Positions 9,343 to 17,643 of a DNA stretch of 63,368 nt are shown here, in pieces. The stretch is from Methylococcaceae bacterium (GTDB lineage Bacteria > Pseudomonadota > Gammaproteobacteria > Methylococcales > Methylomonadaceae). How positions within the stretch are numbered: the stretch's first letter is position 1; the number at the start of each line of letters is the position of its first letter. The position numbers and the translations under genes were made by a program. Location of the stretch: NCBI GenBank assembly GCA_014191975.1, contig BJHG01000004.1, positions 1-63,368 on the forward strand, in the 5' to 3' direction. The notes under the pieces are model-generated. The model saw nothing but the letters and a program-made list of their open reading frames with translations. It was not told the origin of the DNA and searched no databases.

Positions 9343-11328
9343 ATGACCTCGCGTAGAGAATTAGCCAATGCTATTCGCGCTTTGAGCATGGACGCCGTAC
9401 AAAAAGCAAATTCAGGGCATCCAGGTGCGCCAATGGGGATGGCGGACATCGCGGAAGTGTTGTGGAATGACCATTTAAAGCACAATCCAACTAATCCAAA
9501 TTTCGCAGACCGTGACCGTTTCGTATTGTCGAATGGTCATGGTTCAATGTTAATTTATTCGTTATTACACCTTTCTGGCTACGATTTGCCAATGAAAGAA
9601 TTGGCATCATTCCGTCAATTACATTCGAAATGTGCAGGGCATCCAGAATATGGTTATGCACCGGGTATTGAAACAACAACAGGTCCTTTAGGTCAAGGTA
9701 TTACCAACGGTGTTGGTTTTGCAATGGCGGAAAAATTATTAGCTGACCAATTCAACAAACCAGGTCACGAAATCGTTGATCATCACACCTACGTTTTCTT
9801 AGGTGATGGTTGTTTAATGGAAGGTATCTCACACGAAGCGTGTGCATTGGCTGGAACTTGGGGTTTAGGTAAATTAGTTGCGTTCTGGGATGACAACAAC
9901 ATTTCTATCGACGGTCATATTGATGGTTGGTACACAGACGACACTGTAAAACGCTTTGAAGCTTACGGCTGGCACGTCCAATCTGTTGATGGTCATGATT
10001 CAAACGCAATTAACGCTGCAATCACCGTAGCAAAATCGATTACTGATAAACCGTCCATGATTTGTTGCAAAACCATTATCGGTTTTGGCTCTCCAAACAA
10101 AAGTGGCAGCCATGATTGCCACGGTGCGGCATTAGGCTTAGAAGAAGTTGCATTAACTCGTAAAGAATTAGGTTGGACACACGAACCATTTGTTATTCCT
10201 GAAAACGTTTATGCGGGTTGGGATGCCAAAGCCAAAGGCGCAAGAGTTGAAAATTCTTGGGACGAAAAATTTGCAGCTTATGCGGCAGCTTTTCCAGCAG
10301 AAGCAGCAGAATTCAAACGTCGTATGGCAGGTGATTTACCAGCAAACTGGAAAGAAGTCACTGATGATTTCATTAAAGCGACCAACGAAAAAGGCGAAAA
10401 CTTAGCGTCACGTCAAGCATCGCAAAAAGCGATTGCAGGATTAGCAGAAACATTACCTGAATTTTTAGGTGGTTCTGCAGATTTGACAGGTTCAAATTTG
10501 ACCAGTTGTGCAAGTTTCAAACACGTCAGTGGTAAATCAACAGGCAACTACATTTCTTACGGTGTGCGTGAATTCGGTATGTATGCCATTATGAACGGTA
10601 TGACATTGCATGGCGGTTTATTACCGTTCGGCGGCACATTCCACATGTTCACTGACTACGCAAAAAGTGCGTTGCGTATGGCAGCTTTGATGAAAATTCA
10701 AACAATTGCCATATTAACACACGATTCAATTGGTCAAGGCGAAGATGGTCCAACACATCAACCTATCGAAAATACGTCTGCATTGCGTTATATTCCAAAT
10801 ATGGACGTGTGGCGACCTGCCGATTCAACTGAAACTGCGGTTTCTTGGGTTGCAGCGGTTGAACGCAAAAATGGTCCAACGAGCTTAGTTTTAAGTCGTC
10901 AGGCAATTCCAGCGATTGCACACGATGACGCACAAATTGCAGCAATGCGTAAAGGGGCTTATGTTGTTTCTGAAGCAGTTGGCGCAGTGAGCGTAATTTT
11001 AATTGCAACGGGTTCAGAAGTAACATTAGCGATGAAATCACAAGCAGTTTTAGCCGCTGAAGGCATCAATGCTCGAGTCGTTTCTATGCCGTCAACCAAT
11101 GTTTTCGATCGTCAAGATCAAGCCTACAAAGACAGCATTTTGATTCCTGGCGTTAAGCGTGTTGCTATTGAAGCAGGTATTACCGATTTCTGGCGCAAAT
11201 ATGTTGGTTTAGAAGGCAGTGTAGTTGGTATCGATACATTTGGCGAATCTGCACCAGGTGGGGTTTTATTTGAACACTTCGGTTTCACGCCTGAAAACGT
11301 GGTCAAACACGTTAAAGCTGTGCTTTAA
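9343..11328 (+). CDS. tkt: Transketolase
   Basis: Thiamine-diphosphate enzyme moving two-carbon units between sugar phosphates; in the RuMP cycle it regenerates ribulose-5-phosphate. It has 661 residues from ATG 9343, chosen because AAAGGAGAG precedes it directly (an upstream in-frame start at 9277 would run across the leader hairpin). The ThDP motif [12 protein letters not shown] through D-N-N-I-S-I-D-G is near 155-185. The pyrimidine-domain catalytic Glu lies in G-V-R-E-F-G-M near 405. The C-terminal domain is complete. Its own terminator follows, so it may be a single-gene unit controlled by the leader hairpin. Confidence 0.97.
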   Translation: MTSRRELANAIRALSMDAVQKANSGHPGAPMGMADIAEVLWNDHLKHNPTNPNFADRDRFVLSNGHGSMLIYSLLHLSGYDLPMKELASFRQLHSKCAGHPEYGYAPGIETTTGPLGQGITNGVGFAMAEKLLADQFNKPGHEIVDHHTYVFLGDGCLMEGISHEACALAGTWGLGKLVAFWDDNNISIDGHIDGWYTDDTVKRFEAYGWHVQSVDGHDSNAINAAITVAKSITDKPSMICCKTIIGFGSPNKSGSHDCHGAALGLEEVALTRKELGWTHEPFVIPENVYAGWDAKAKGARVENSWDEKFAAYAAAFPAEAAEFKRRMAGDLPANWKEVTDDFIKATNEKGENLASRQASQKAIAGLAETLPEFLGGSADLTGSNLTSCASFKHVSGKSTGNYISYGVREFGMYAIMNGMTLHGGLLPFGGTFHMFTDYAKSALRMAALMKIQTIAILTHDSIGQGEDGPTHQPIENTSALRYIPNMDVWRPADSTETAVSWVAAVERKNGPTSLVLSRQAIPAIAHDDAQIAAMRKGAYVVSEAVGAVSVILIATGSEVTLAMKSQAVLAAEGINARVVSMPSTNVFDRQDQAYKDSILIPGVKRVAIEAGITDFWRKYVGLEGSVVGIDTFGESAPGGVLFEHFGFTPENVVKHVKAVL

Positions 11329-11342
11329 TTTTTAGCACGAAT

Positions 11343-11373
11343 CCTCGCACGCTTAAAACGTGTGAGGTTTTTT
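11343..11373 (+). terminator. Intrinsic terminator after tkt
   Basis: CCTCGCACG (11343-11351) pairs with CGTGTGAGG (11359-11367; one G-U pair) around a 7-base loop, followed by six T's (11368-11373). Confidence 0.85.
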
Positions 11374-11405
11374 GACTTTATATAACTACAAAAATAGGTG
11401 TCAAT

Positions 11406-12053
11406 GTGAAAAAAAATAATTTACTCCAAGGTGCAATCGTTGCATTATTAGTAGCAAGTCCACTTGCTGCATTTGCAGGTCAATATCCAGCAGCTGATTT
11501 TGAACCAAAAATCCTTTATCAAGACGAATCTATCAAATCATCAGCTACTTCAGTAAAAGCTTCTCCAGCAGCAGCGCCTGCAACCGTAGCAAGTAAAATC
11601 GATGATTCAAAATATCCTGCAGCAAACTTCGAACCTAAAGTTTTGTTTAGTGATGCTAGTTATACAGCACCTAAATCGACTGCATCCTCTGTATCATCTG
11701 AATACAGTACCAGTTCTGACAGTTCTGATTCTGTGATTATAGAAGCCTCTAAAAAAGAAAACGATAACAGTTTATTCCTTTTGTTAGGTGCGTTAGCGGT
11801 AGCCGGTTTTGCTGCGTCAAGATGTCCTAAATTTACAGGTGTTTTCGGCATCAATAATTCTACTGATGAAGGAGTTTATGCAAACCGCGAGACAGGTGTA
11901 ACACGTTATTTGAACGCTCGCATTCCTAAAGTTTCTGGTGTGACAAAATACTTGGAACGTGCTGGTAGACCAACTAACGTTGCACGCTATATTGCTAAAC
12001 AAAATATCGTTCAAAAAGCGGCAGCGGCTAAAAACGACGCGAATCGGGGGTAG
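11406..12053 (+). CDS. OrfA: exported, membrane-anchored protein with G-V-T-K-Y-L motifs; family not recognised
   Basis: 215 residues from GTG 11406 (AGGTG just upstream; the ATG two bases earlier is followed at once by TGA). Residues 1-24 look like a signal peptide ending A-F-A. Two copies of Y-P-A-A-D/N-F-E-P-K follow (27-35 and 70-78), then a serine-rich linker (90-110), a hydrophobic segment (122-138) and a basic tail. The tail carries G-V-T-R-Y-L (164-169), G-V-T-K-Y-L (178-183) and N-V-A-R-Y-I (191-196). If the second segment spans the inner membrane, the tail faces the cytoplasm. The same motif fills OrfB, whose start lies 2 bases past this stop. The position between tkt and tal suggests a link to RuMP metabolism, but no function is assigned. 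Confidence 0.85.
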   Translation: MKKNNLLQGAIVALLVASPLAAFAGQYPAADFEPKILYQDESIKSSATSVKASPAAAPATVASKIDDSKYPAANFEPKVLFSDASYTAPKSTASSVSSEYSTSSDSSDSVIIEASKKENDNSLFLLLGALAVAGFAASRCPKFTGVFGINNSTDEGVYANRETGVTRYLNARIPKVSGVTKYLERAGRPTNVARYIAKQNIVQKAAAAKNDANRG

Positions 12054-12055
12054 TT

Positions 12056-12673
12056 ATGGGTTTCTTCTCAGGTCTTTTTGGTGCCCATTCACAAGATGTT
12101 TACAGCACAACAGTAACTCGCAATGCGATTATTTCGACATCAGATTTATCTGATGGAAGCACTGGTGTCAGTCGTTATTTAGATGAAAAACCATCCACTG
12201 CATTAAGTGGTGTCGCTAAATATCTGAAAGAACAAGAGCATAATCAACCGAGCGGCGTAGCCAAATACTTGGCACGACAAGCAATTACTGAAAAGAATAA
12301 GCCTGTTGTGGTGTTAAGCGGTGTTGCAAAGTATTTGAATAACAATAAAGAGAGTGCACCAATCGTCAGAACTGGCGTGGCGAAGTACTTAGATAATCAG
12401 GACAAAACGCCCACAAGTCGTGTTGCAAAATATGTGTTACAAAAAGCAATCGAGGAACGAAATACACCTGAAAAACCTAAAAAAACGCGTGTTGAAAGCT
12501 ATTTACAAAGCCTTCCTGAAACAAAAATCAGCAGTGTCAGCAAGTATTTAGCAAAACAAACTGCCGCAACTGCTGAAATGCAAATAAAAAACGAAGCCGC
12601 TGCTATTACTGAAACTATTGTTAACGATGTTGCATTGACAGGCGTTGAAAAGTATCTTCAAGCCCAACGCTAA
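12056..12673 (+). CDS. OrfB: nine-copy G-V-A-K-Y-L repeat protein; family not recognised
   Basis: 205 residues with no signal peptide, starting M-G-F-F-S-G-L-F-G. It has nine copies of a six-residue motif at 37, 52, 67, 89, 107, 122, 145, 160 and 196: GVSRYL, GVAKYL four times, RVAKYV, RVESYL, SVSKYL, GVEKYL. Spacings are mostly 15 or 22-23 residues, with charged helix-like linkers. Equivalent repeats use different synonymous codons (GGT GTC GCT, GGC GTA GCC, GGT GTT GCA, GGC GTG GCG), so the protein motif is conserved although the DNA has diverged. The start is preceded by GGGGGTAG, which overlaps the end of orfA, so the two are likely translationally coupled. Transaldolase begins 33 bases after its stop. 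It may be a scaffold or binding partner; this is inference only. Confidence 0.85.
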   Translation: MGFFSGLFGAHSQDVYSTTVTRNAIISTSDLSDGSTGVSRYLDEKPSTALSGVAKYLKEQEHNQPSGVAKYLARQAITEKNKPVVVLSGVAKYLNNNKESAPIVRTGVAKYLDNQDKTPTSRVAKYVLQKAIEERNTPEKPKKTRVESYLQSLPETKISSVSKYLAKQTAATAEMQIKNEAAAITETIVNDVALTGVEKYLQAQR

Positions 12674-12706
12674 ACTTTTTCTTAATTTTTAAAAACAGGT
12701 AATTAA

Positions 12707-13693
12707 ATGAGCCAATCTTTACTCGAACAATTAAAGCAATACACTGTAGTTGTTGCTGACACTGGTGACATTGGTGCGATTGAAAAATTCACACCGCGTG
12801 ATGCAACAACAAATCCAACGTTAATTACAGCGGCGGCGCAAATGCCACAATACCAAGGTATCGTTGACGATACTTTGAAAGCGGCACGTGAAACCAAAGG
12901 CTCAGACGCATCCGCCGCTGACGTTGTAACGTTGGCATTTGATCGTTTGGCTGTTTCATTCGGCTTGCAAATTTTGAAAATTATTCCAGGTCGCGTTTCA
13001 ACTGAAGTAGATGCACGTTTATCTTTTGACACCGAAGCGACTATCGCTAAAGGTCGTGATTTGATTGCTCAATACGAAGCGGCTGGTATCGATCGCAAAC
13101 GTGTTTTAATCAAAGTAGCGGCAACTTGGGAAGGTATCCAAGCGGCAGCCACATTGGAAAAAGAAGGTATTCACTGTAATTTGACATTGATTTTCGGTTT
13201 ACACCAAGCGATTGCATGCGCTGAAAATGGCATCACATTGATTTCACCCTTCGTTGGTCGTATTTTAGATTGGTACAAAAAAGACACTGGCACAGAATCT
13301 TATGCACCTGCAGAAGATCCAGGTGTTTTGTCTGTAACTGAAATCTATAACTACTACAAAAAATTTGGTTATAAAACTGAAGTTATGGGTGCAAGCTTCC
13401 GTAACGTTGGTGAAATCACCGAATTAGCGGGTAGTGATTTATTGACGATTGCCCCGTCTTTATTAGATGAATTACAAAATACACATGGCGAATTGCCACG
13501 CAAATTGAATATTGAAGCTGCAGCAGCATCAGCCGCTGAAAAAATAAATGTTGATAAAGCAACATTTGAAAAAATGCACGCGACAGACCGTATGGCGACT
13601 GACAAATTAGCAGAAGGTATCGACGGTTTTGCAAAAGCTCTAGTAGTTTTAGAAACCTTATTAGCAGATCGTTTAGCTGTTTTAGAAGCGTAA
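12707..13693 (+). CDS. tal: Transaldolase
   Basis: Transfers a dihydroxyacetone unit between sugar phosphates through a Schiff base; part of the rearrangement branch of the RuMP cycle. It has 328 residues, slightly longer than TalB-type enzymes, with the extra length in a C-terminal helix. Motifs are D-A-T-T-N-P-T-L-I near 30, the Schiff-base lysine in [10 protein letters not shown] near 136 and [10 protein letters not shown] near 182. There is no obvious terminator between it and orfB, so orfA-orfB-tal may be one transcript. A strong terminator follows. Confidence 0.96.
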   Translation: MSQSLLEQLKQYTVVVADTGDIGAIEKFTPRDATTNPTLITAAAQMPQYQGIVDDTLKAARETKGSDASAADVVTLAFDRLAVSFGLQILKIIPGRVSTEVDARLSFDTEATIAKGRDLIAQYEAAGIDRKRVLIKVAATWEGIQAAATLEKEGIHCNLTLIFGLHQAIACAENGITLISPFVGRILDWYKKDTGTESYAPAEDPGVLSVTEIYNYYKKFGYKTEVMGASFRNVGEITELAGSDLLTIAPSLLDELQNTHGELPRKLNIEAAAASAAEKINVDKATFEKMHATDRMATDKLAEGIDGFAKALVVLETLLADRLAVLEA

Positions 13694-13705
13694 GTTTTTA
13701 GCATT

Positions 13706-13746
13706 AAAAAACCACGCTAGACTTTTTGTTTAGCGTGGTTTTTTTT
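13706..13746 (+). terminator. Intrinsic terminator after tal
   Basis: ACCACGCTA (13711-13719) pairs with TAGCGTGGT (13731-13739) around an 11-base loop. The stem is flanked by A's upstream and eight T's downstream, so it could work in both directions. Confidence 0.88.
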
Positions 13747-13792
13747 GCTTCAATAATCGTTTTTAAAAATTTAATTTAGAAAAGGTAACAAC

Positions 13793-15052
13793 ATGACAAT
13801 CAAAAATGTGTTTTATGCTCAGTCTGGTGGAGTAACGTCTGTTATTAACGCGAGCGCGTGCGGTTTAATTCAAACTGCACGATTACATTCCGACAAAATT
13901 GGAACAATTTACGCAGGTTTAAATGGCATTATTGGTGCATTAAAAGAAGACATCATCGACACAAGTTTTGAAAGTGATAACGATATTGCTGCCTTGCGTC
14001 ACACGCCTGCGGGTGCATTTGGTTCATGCCGTTATAAATTAAAAAGCTTAGAAACAAATCGTGCCGAATATGAACGTTTAATAGCAGTTTTTAAAGCGCA
14101 TAATATCGGTTATTTTTTTTACAACGGTGGCGGCGATTCACAAGATACAGCATACAAAGTTTCACAAATTGGTGAACAAATGGGGTATTCATTAACCTGT
14201 ATTGGCATTCCAAAAACCGTTGATAACGATTTACCAATTACCGATAATTGTGCAGGGTTTGGTTCTGTAGCGAAATATGTTGCGATTTCAATGCGTGAAG
14301 CGAGTTTTGATGTGGCTTCAATGTGTGCGACATCAACGAAAGTATTTGTGATGGAGGTTATGGGGCGACACGCAGGTTGGATTGCGGCAGCAGGTGCGTT
14401 AGCTGCGGATGAAAATCATGATATTCCACTCATTATTTTATTTCCTGAAATTACATTTAACCAAACGAAATTTTTAGCCGCAATCGATGAAAAAGTTAAA
14501 TACTACGGTTATTGCTGCATCGTAGTTTCGGAAGGTTTAAAAAATAGTGACGGTCAATTTCTCTCTGAAGCAGGCGGCAAAGATGCCTTCGGTCATGCGC
14601 AATTAGGGGGTGTGGCACCCGTCATTGCGAATTTAATCAAAGAAAAATTGGGTTACAAATATCATTGGGCAGTAGCCGATTATTTACAACGTGCAGCGCG
14701 ACATATTGCATCAAAAAACGATGTTGAACAGGCTTATGCTGTTGGAAAAGCGGCTGTTGAATTTGCACTGGCAGGTAAAAATGCGGTCATGCCAACCATT
14801 GTTCGAACCGCTGACTCACCATATCAATGGGAAATTGGCTCTATTGATTTAAAAGATGTCGCGAATGTTGAAAAAATGATGCCACCAGAATTTATTAGCC
14901 CAGACGGTTTTGGTATTACCTTAGCGTGCCGTACCTATTTAGAACCCTTAATTGCGGGCGAAGATTATCCACCGTACAAAAATGGCTTGCCTGATTATGT
15001 GGTTTTAAAAAACCAATTGGTAACCAAGAAACTGTCTGAATTTAACGTTTAA
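13793..15052 (+). CDS. pfp: Pyrophosphate-dependent 6-phosphofructokinase
   Basis: Reversible phosphorylation of fructose-6-phosphate (and, in methanotrophs, also sedoheptulose-7-phosphate) using pyrophosphate. It has 419 residues. The nucleotide/PPi loop reads N-G-G-G-D-S-Q-D-T, with Asp where ATP enzymes carry Gly. The lysine of G-I-P-K-T-V-D-N-D-L is the PPi-type signature. M-E-V-M-G-R-H-A-G-W-I-A is the substrate-binding motif. AAAGG lies before the ATG. It follows the tal terminator and so needs its own promoter in the 46-base gap, or read-through. PPi-PFK in place of ATP-PFK is characteristic of RuMP methanotrophs. Confidence 0.95.
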   Translation: MTIKNVFYAQSGGVTSVINASACGLIQTARLHSDKIGTIYAGLNGIIGALKEDIIDTSFESDNDIAALRHTPAGAFGSCRYKLKSLETNRAEYERLIAVFKAHNIGYFFYNGGGDSQDTAYKVSQIGEQMGYSLTCIGIPKTVDNDLPITDNCAGFGSVAKYVAISMREASFDVASMCATSTKVFVMEVMGRHAGWIAAAGALAADENHDIPLIILFPEITFNQTKFLAAIDEKVKYYGYCCIVVSEGLKNSDGQFLSEAGGKDAFGHAQLGGVAPVIANLIKEKLGYKYHWAVADYLQRAARHIASKNDVEQAYAVGKAAVEFALAGKNAVMPTIVRTADSPYQWEIGSIDLKDVANVEKMMPPEFISPDGFGITLACRTYLEPLIAGEDYPPYKNGLPDYVVLKNQLVTKKLSEFNV

Positions 15053-15071
15053 AATGAGAAATTCTTAATCA

Positions 15072-15614
15072 ATGATTATAAAAGATAGCGGTATTTTTCT
15101 ATACTTCCTAATGTCATTTGGTTCGGGCTATGCGGTCGGTAGTTTTCCTAATATTGGATTTTTACATTCATGGCTACTTTCAATTATTTTTGTACCAATT
15201 GCGTATGAATTATTGAACCCGAATTTTTTGATGATTATTACAGTGATAGGCTTTTCGTTAGGTCTTTTTTTCGCAAAAAGCGTCTCATTTTTTGATGTTA
15301 CCGGCTATTTAAATCCATCACGCTTTTTACAGCGTCGAACAAAATCGACGTTTCAAGGCAATGCGAAGCATCAACAACCAAAGTTTTCAAAATATGGTCA
15401 TGATACTTTTGAAAATTTAGCTGATAGGCGAAAACCTGAAGAAATTTTAGGTTTATCGCCTGATTTTACCCAAGCCGAATTAAAAACGGCTTATCAAAAA
15501 GAATCTAATCGCACACATCCAGACAAGTGGGTAAATAAACCTGATTCAATTAAACAGGTTATGGAATTTGAGCAAAAACTTATAAATATGGCGTATAAAA
15601 AACTGAAAAAGTGA
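15072..15614 (+). CDS. Membrane protein with C-terminal J domain
   Basis: 180 residues. The N-terminal 75 residues hold two or three hydrophobic segments (about 7-27, 30-50, 54-72). After a basic linker, residues 125-180 form a J domain: I-L-G-L-S-P-D-F-T-Q-A-E-L-K-T-A-Y, then the H-P-D-K signature near 155 and a closing helix. J domains stimulate DnaK/Hsp70 ATPase, so this should recruit DnaK to the membrane. It lies 19 bases after pfp on the same strand, possibly as a read-through partner, and its stop nearly touches the convergent apaH. The J-at-the-C-terminus, membrane-anchored layout recalls DjlA or TerB-like co-chaperones, but the family is not recognised. Confidence 0.85.
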   Translation: MIIKDSGIFLYFLMSFGSGYAVGSFPNIGFLHSWLLSIIFVPIAYELLNPNFLMIITVIGFSLGLFFAKSVSFFDVTGYLNPSRFLQRRTKSTFQGNAKHQQPKFSKYGHDTFENLADRRKPEEILGLSPDFTQAELKTAYQKESNRTHPDKWVNKPDSIKQVMEFEQKLINMAYKKLKK

Positions 15615-15615
15615 T

Positions 15616-16431
15616 TTACTTTCGATTCTGACTTGTGATGCTGAAGCGTTTTACACTGTTAGAATCTAAGCGTAATGCCGTTAATTCACGCCCCCAAATA
15701 CACCCTGTATCAATTCCATAACAATTTTGTGTCTCATAAAATCCTAATGCTGACCAATGCCCAAAAACAAGTTTTACATCAGCTGTTTTTCGTTGCGGCA
15801 CATCAAACCATGGTTTTAAGTTTGAAGGTTGCGAGCCTAATTCACCGCTATTTTGAAAATCTAATCTACCATTTTTATCGCAAAAACGTATTCGGGTAAA
15901 ACAATTGATGATAAAACGAAGTTGTTCAATGCCTGTTAATTCTGTTGTCCACAAATCGGGTGAATTACCATAAAGTTGCATTAATAAGGTTTTATAATCT
16001 TCAGATTGCAATGCTTGTTCCGCGAGCCTTGCCATCACTATTGTTTGTAATAAATCCCATTGTGGTGGCAATCCCGCGTGCAATAAACCAACCCCATTTT
16101 CGTAATGGAATAATGGTTTATGCCTTAACCAATCCAATAATTCATCACAATCTGGTGCGTTAAAAATAGCTTGTAATGTGTCTTTTTTCTTAATTCGTAC
16201 AGGGAAATTCGCGGTGATAAGCAAATGAATATCATGATTACCCAAAACAGTAACCGCTGCGGTGCCTAAATTTTTAATAAAACGTAATGTTTCAAGCGAT
16301 TTCTCACCGCGATTTACTAAGTCACCGACAAACCAAAGTTGATCAGAATGCTCGTTAAACTCAATCTCATCAAGTAAACGTACTAAGTCATCAAAGCAAC
16401 CTTGGACATCACCAATTGCGTAAATGGCCAT
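15616..16431 (-). CDS. apaH: Bis(5'-nucleosyl)-tetraphosphatase, symmetrical
   Basis: Splits Ap4A into two ADP, and can remove Np4-type RNA caps. It is a 271-residue metallophosphatase. The metal-site motifs are G-D-V-Q-G-C (7-12), V-G-D-L-V-N-R-G (35-42) and L-G-N-H-D-I-H (63-69), with H-A-G-L-P-P later. It lies 6 bases downstream of apaG on the same strand, the usual apaG-apaH pair. Length and motifs are complete. Confidence 0.96.
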   Translation of the reverse strand: MAIYAIGDVQGCFDDLVRLLDEIEFNEHSDQLWFVGDLVNRGEKSLETLRFIKNLGTAAVTVLGNHDIHLLITANFPVRIKKKDTLQAIFNAPDCDELLDWLRHKPLFHYENGVGLLHAGLPPQWDLLQTIVMARLAEQALQSEDYKTLLMQLYGNSPDLWTTELTGIEQLRFIINCFTRIRFCDKNGRLDFQNSGELGSQPSNLKPWFDVPQRKTADVKLVFGHWSALGFYETQNCYGIDTGCIWGRELTALRLDSNSVKRFSITSQNRK

Positions 16432-16437
16432 GGATTT

Positions 16438-16812
16438 TTAGTGAATAGTGCGTGGAATAGACAGCGTAAATCGCGGAATTTCCGTATTAAATGTTTCACC
16501 TTTATCGTCACGAAACGTGTAATAACCTTGCATGGTGCCAACGTCAGTTTCAAGTAATGCGCTACTGGTATAACAAAAACTTCCGCCTCCGATAATTCGT
16601 GGATGCATACCAATAACACCATCACCATCAACTTCTTCTATTTTTCCGTTTGAGTTTGTCAAAACCCAATGTCGCTTTAATAATTGTGCTGTTCTTTTAC
16701 CCGTATTAGCGATAGTGATAGTATAGGCAAAGATGTAGCGATTCTGTTTAGCGTCAGATTCTGTTTCAACAAAAGAGGCAATGGCGGTAACGCTGATAGT
16801 ATTTTCATTCAT
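16438..16812 (-). CDS. apaG: ApaG (DUF525) protein
   Basis: 124-residue immunoglobulin-like beta-sandwich protein of the ApaG family (DUF525), whose exact biochemical role is unsettled. Typical features are Y-T-I-T-I-A-N-T-G, the R-H-W-V-L-T segment, G-V-I-G-M-H-P-R-I-I near 63-72 and M-Q-G-Y-Y-T-F near the end. It is the first gene of apaG-apaH. The start is supported by its position relative to family members and a 75-base gap to the divergent ankyrin gene. Confidence 0.95.
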   Translation of the reverse strand: MNENTISVTAIASFVETESDAKQNRYIFAYTITIANTGKRTAQLLKRHWVLTNSNGKIEEVDGDGVIGMHPRIIGGGSFCYTSSALLETDVGTMQGYYTFRDDKGETFNTEIPRFTLSIPRTIH

Positions 16813-16887
16813 GATTGTAGTTGCAAAATTTCAAAATAGTTCTGCATTTTATCCTAAATTCAACTCAAAAACAGGCAACGATTCCTT

Positions 16888-17442
16888 ATGAAGTATAGAA
16901 ATTATTTAATTATGTTATTACTTGCTGGTTCATTACCGCTTCGCGCTGAAGAAGATGGCAAAGATTTATTTCTCGCGGCAATGAATGGTAAAGAAGAGCG
17001 TGTCATTACATTGCTTAATCAAGGCGTGGATGTGAACAGTAAAAATGGCAGTGGGCGAACCGCGTTAATGGCGGCATGTTTTAGCGGAAATTTACGTAGC
17101 GTAAAAACCTTGTTAGCTTATGGTGCAGATGTTAATGCCGCTGATAGCGCAGGTAGTACTGCGTTAATGGATGCGCTGATTTTTGGTGATGAAGAAATCA
17201 TCAATTTACTGATTAAATCGAGTGCAAATGTAAATGCACAAGATGCACAAAAATTACCTCTTCTAGAACGTGCGAAAAAATCAAATAGCGAAAAAATTAT
17301 TAAAATTTTAGAAGATGCAGGAGCTAAAGGTGCTACACCACCACCACCACCTGAGCCGACTGCAGAAGAACTTGCTGCGAAAAAAGCAGAAGAGGAAAAA
17401 GCAGCCACTGAATTGGCTGGAAAATCTAAGAAAAAAAGATAA
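16888..17442 (+). CDS. Exported ankyrin-repeat protein
   Basis: 184 residues. Residues 1-20 form a signal peptide (hydrophobic L-I-M-L-L-L-A-G-S, cleavage after L-R-A). About four ankyrin repeats follow (24-145), with the usual G-x-T-A-L-M-x-A and G-A-D-V-N signatures (S-G-R-T-A-L-M-A-A, Y-G-A-D-V-N-A-A-D, S-G-S-T-A-L-M-D-A). The end is a proline run followed by a lysine/glutamate-rich tail ending K-S-K-K-K-R. A periplasmic protein-binding role is likely; the partner is unknown. It is single and divergent from apaG. The 201 bases after it, up to mpl, show only a short weak hairpin and no convincing gene. Confidence 0.85.
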   Translation: MKYRNYLIMLLLAGSLPLRAEEDGKDLFLAAMNGKEERVITLLNQGVDVNSKNGSGRTALMAACFSGNLRSVKTLLAYGADVNAADSAGSTALMDALIFGDEEIINLLIKSSANVNAQDAQKLPLLERAKKSNSEKIIKILEDAGAKGATPPPPPEPTAEELAAKKAEEEKAATELAGKSKKKR

Positions 17443-17643
17443 CCTAGGTGGAACAAAAATGCGTGTTCACATTGCTTTGGTGTTGCAACAACTTTTATGA
17501 GTGAGCTTACGGTATTTATACATCAAGCTGAAACTGACCAATCGCATCAGATAATAGTTGTATTAATCAATCAAAACGACGAACGCTAAAAGAAATTGGC
17601 GTTCATTTACAGAATACAAAACTGACACGGTTACTCGTTAATT

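Noticed and set aside
17459-17583. Short frames between the ankyrin gene and mpl (14 and about 29 codons)
   Set aside because: No ribosome-binding site, no recognisable features, and overlapping alternative frames; a chance open stretch is more likely.
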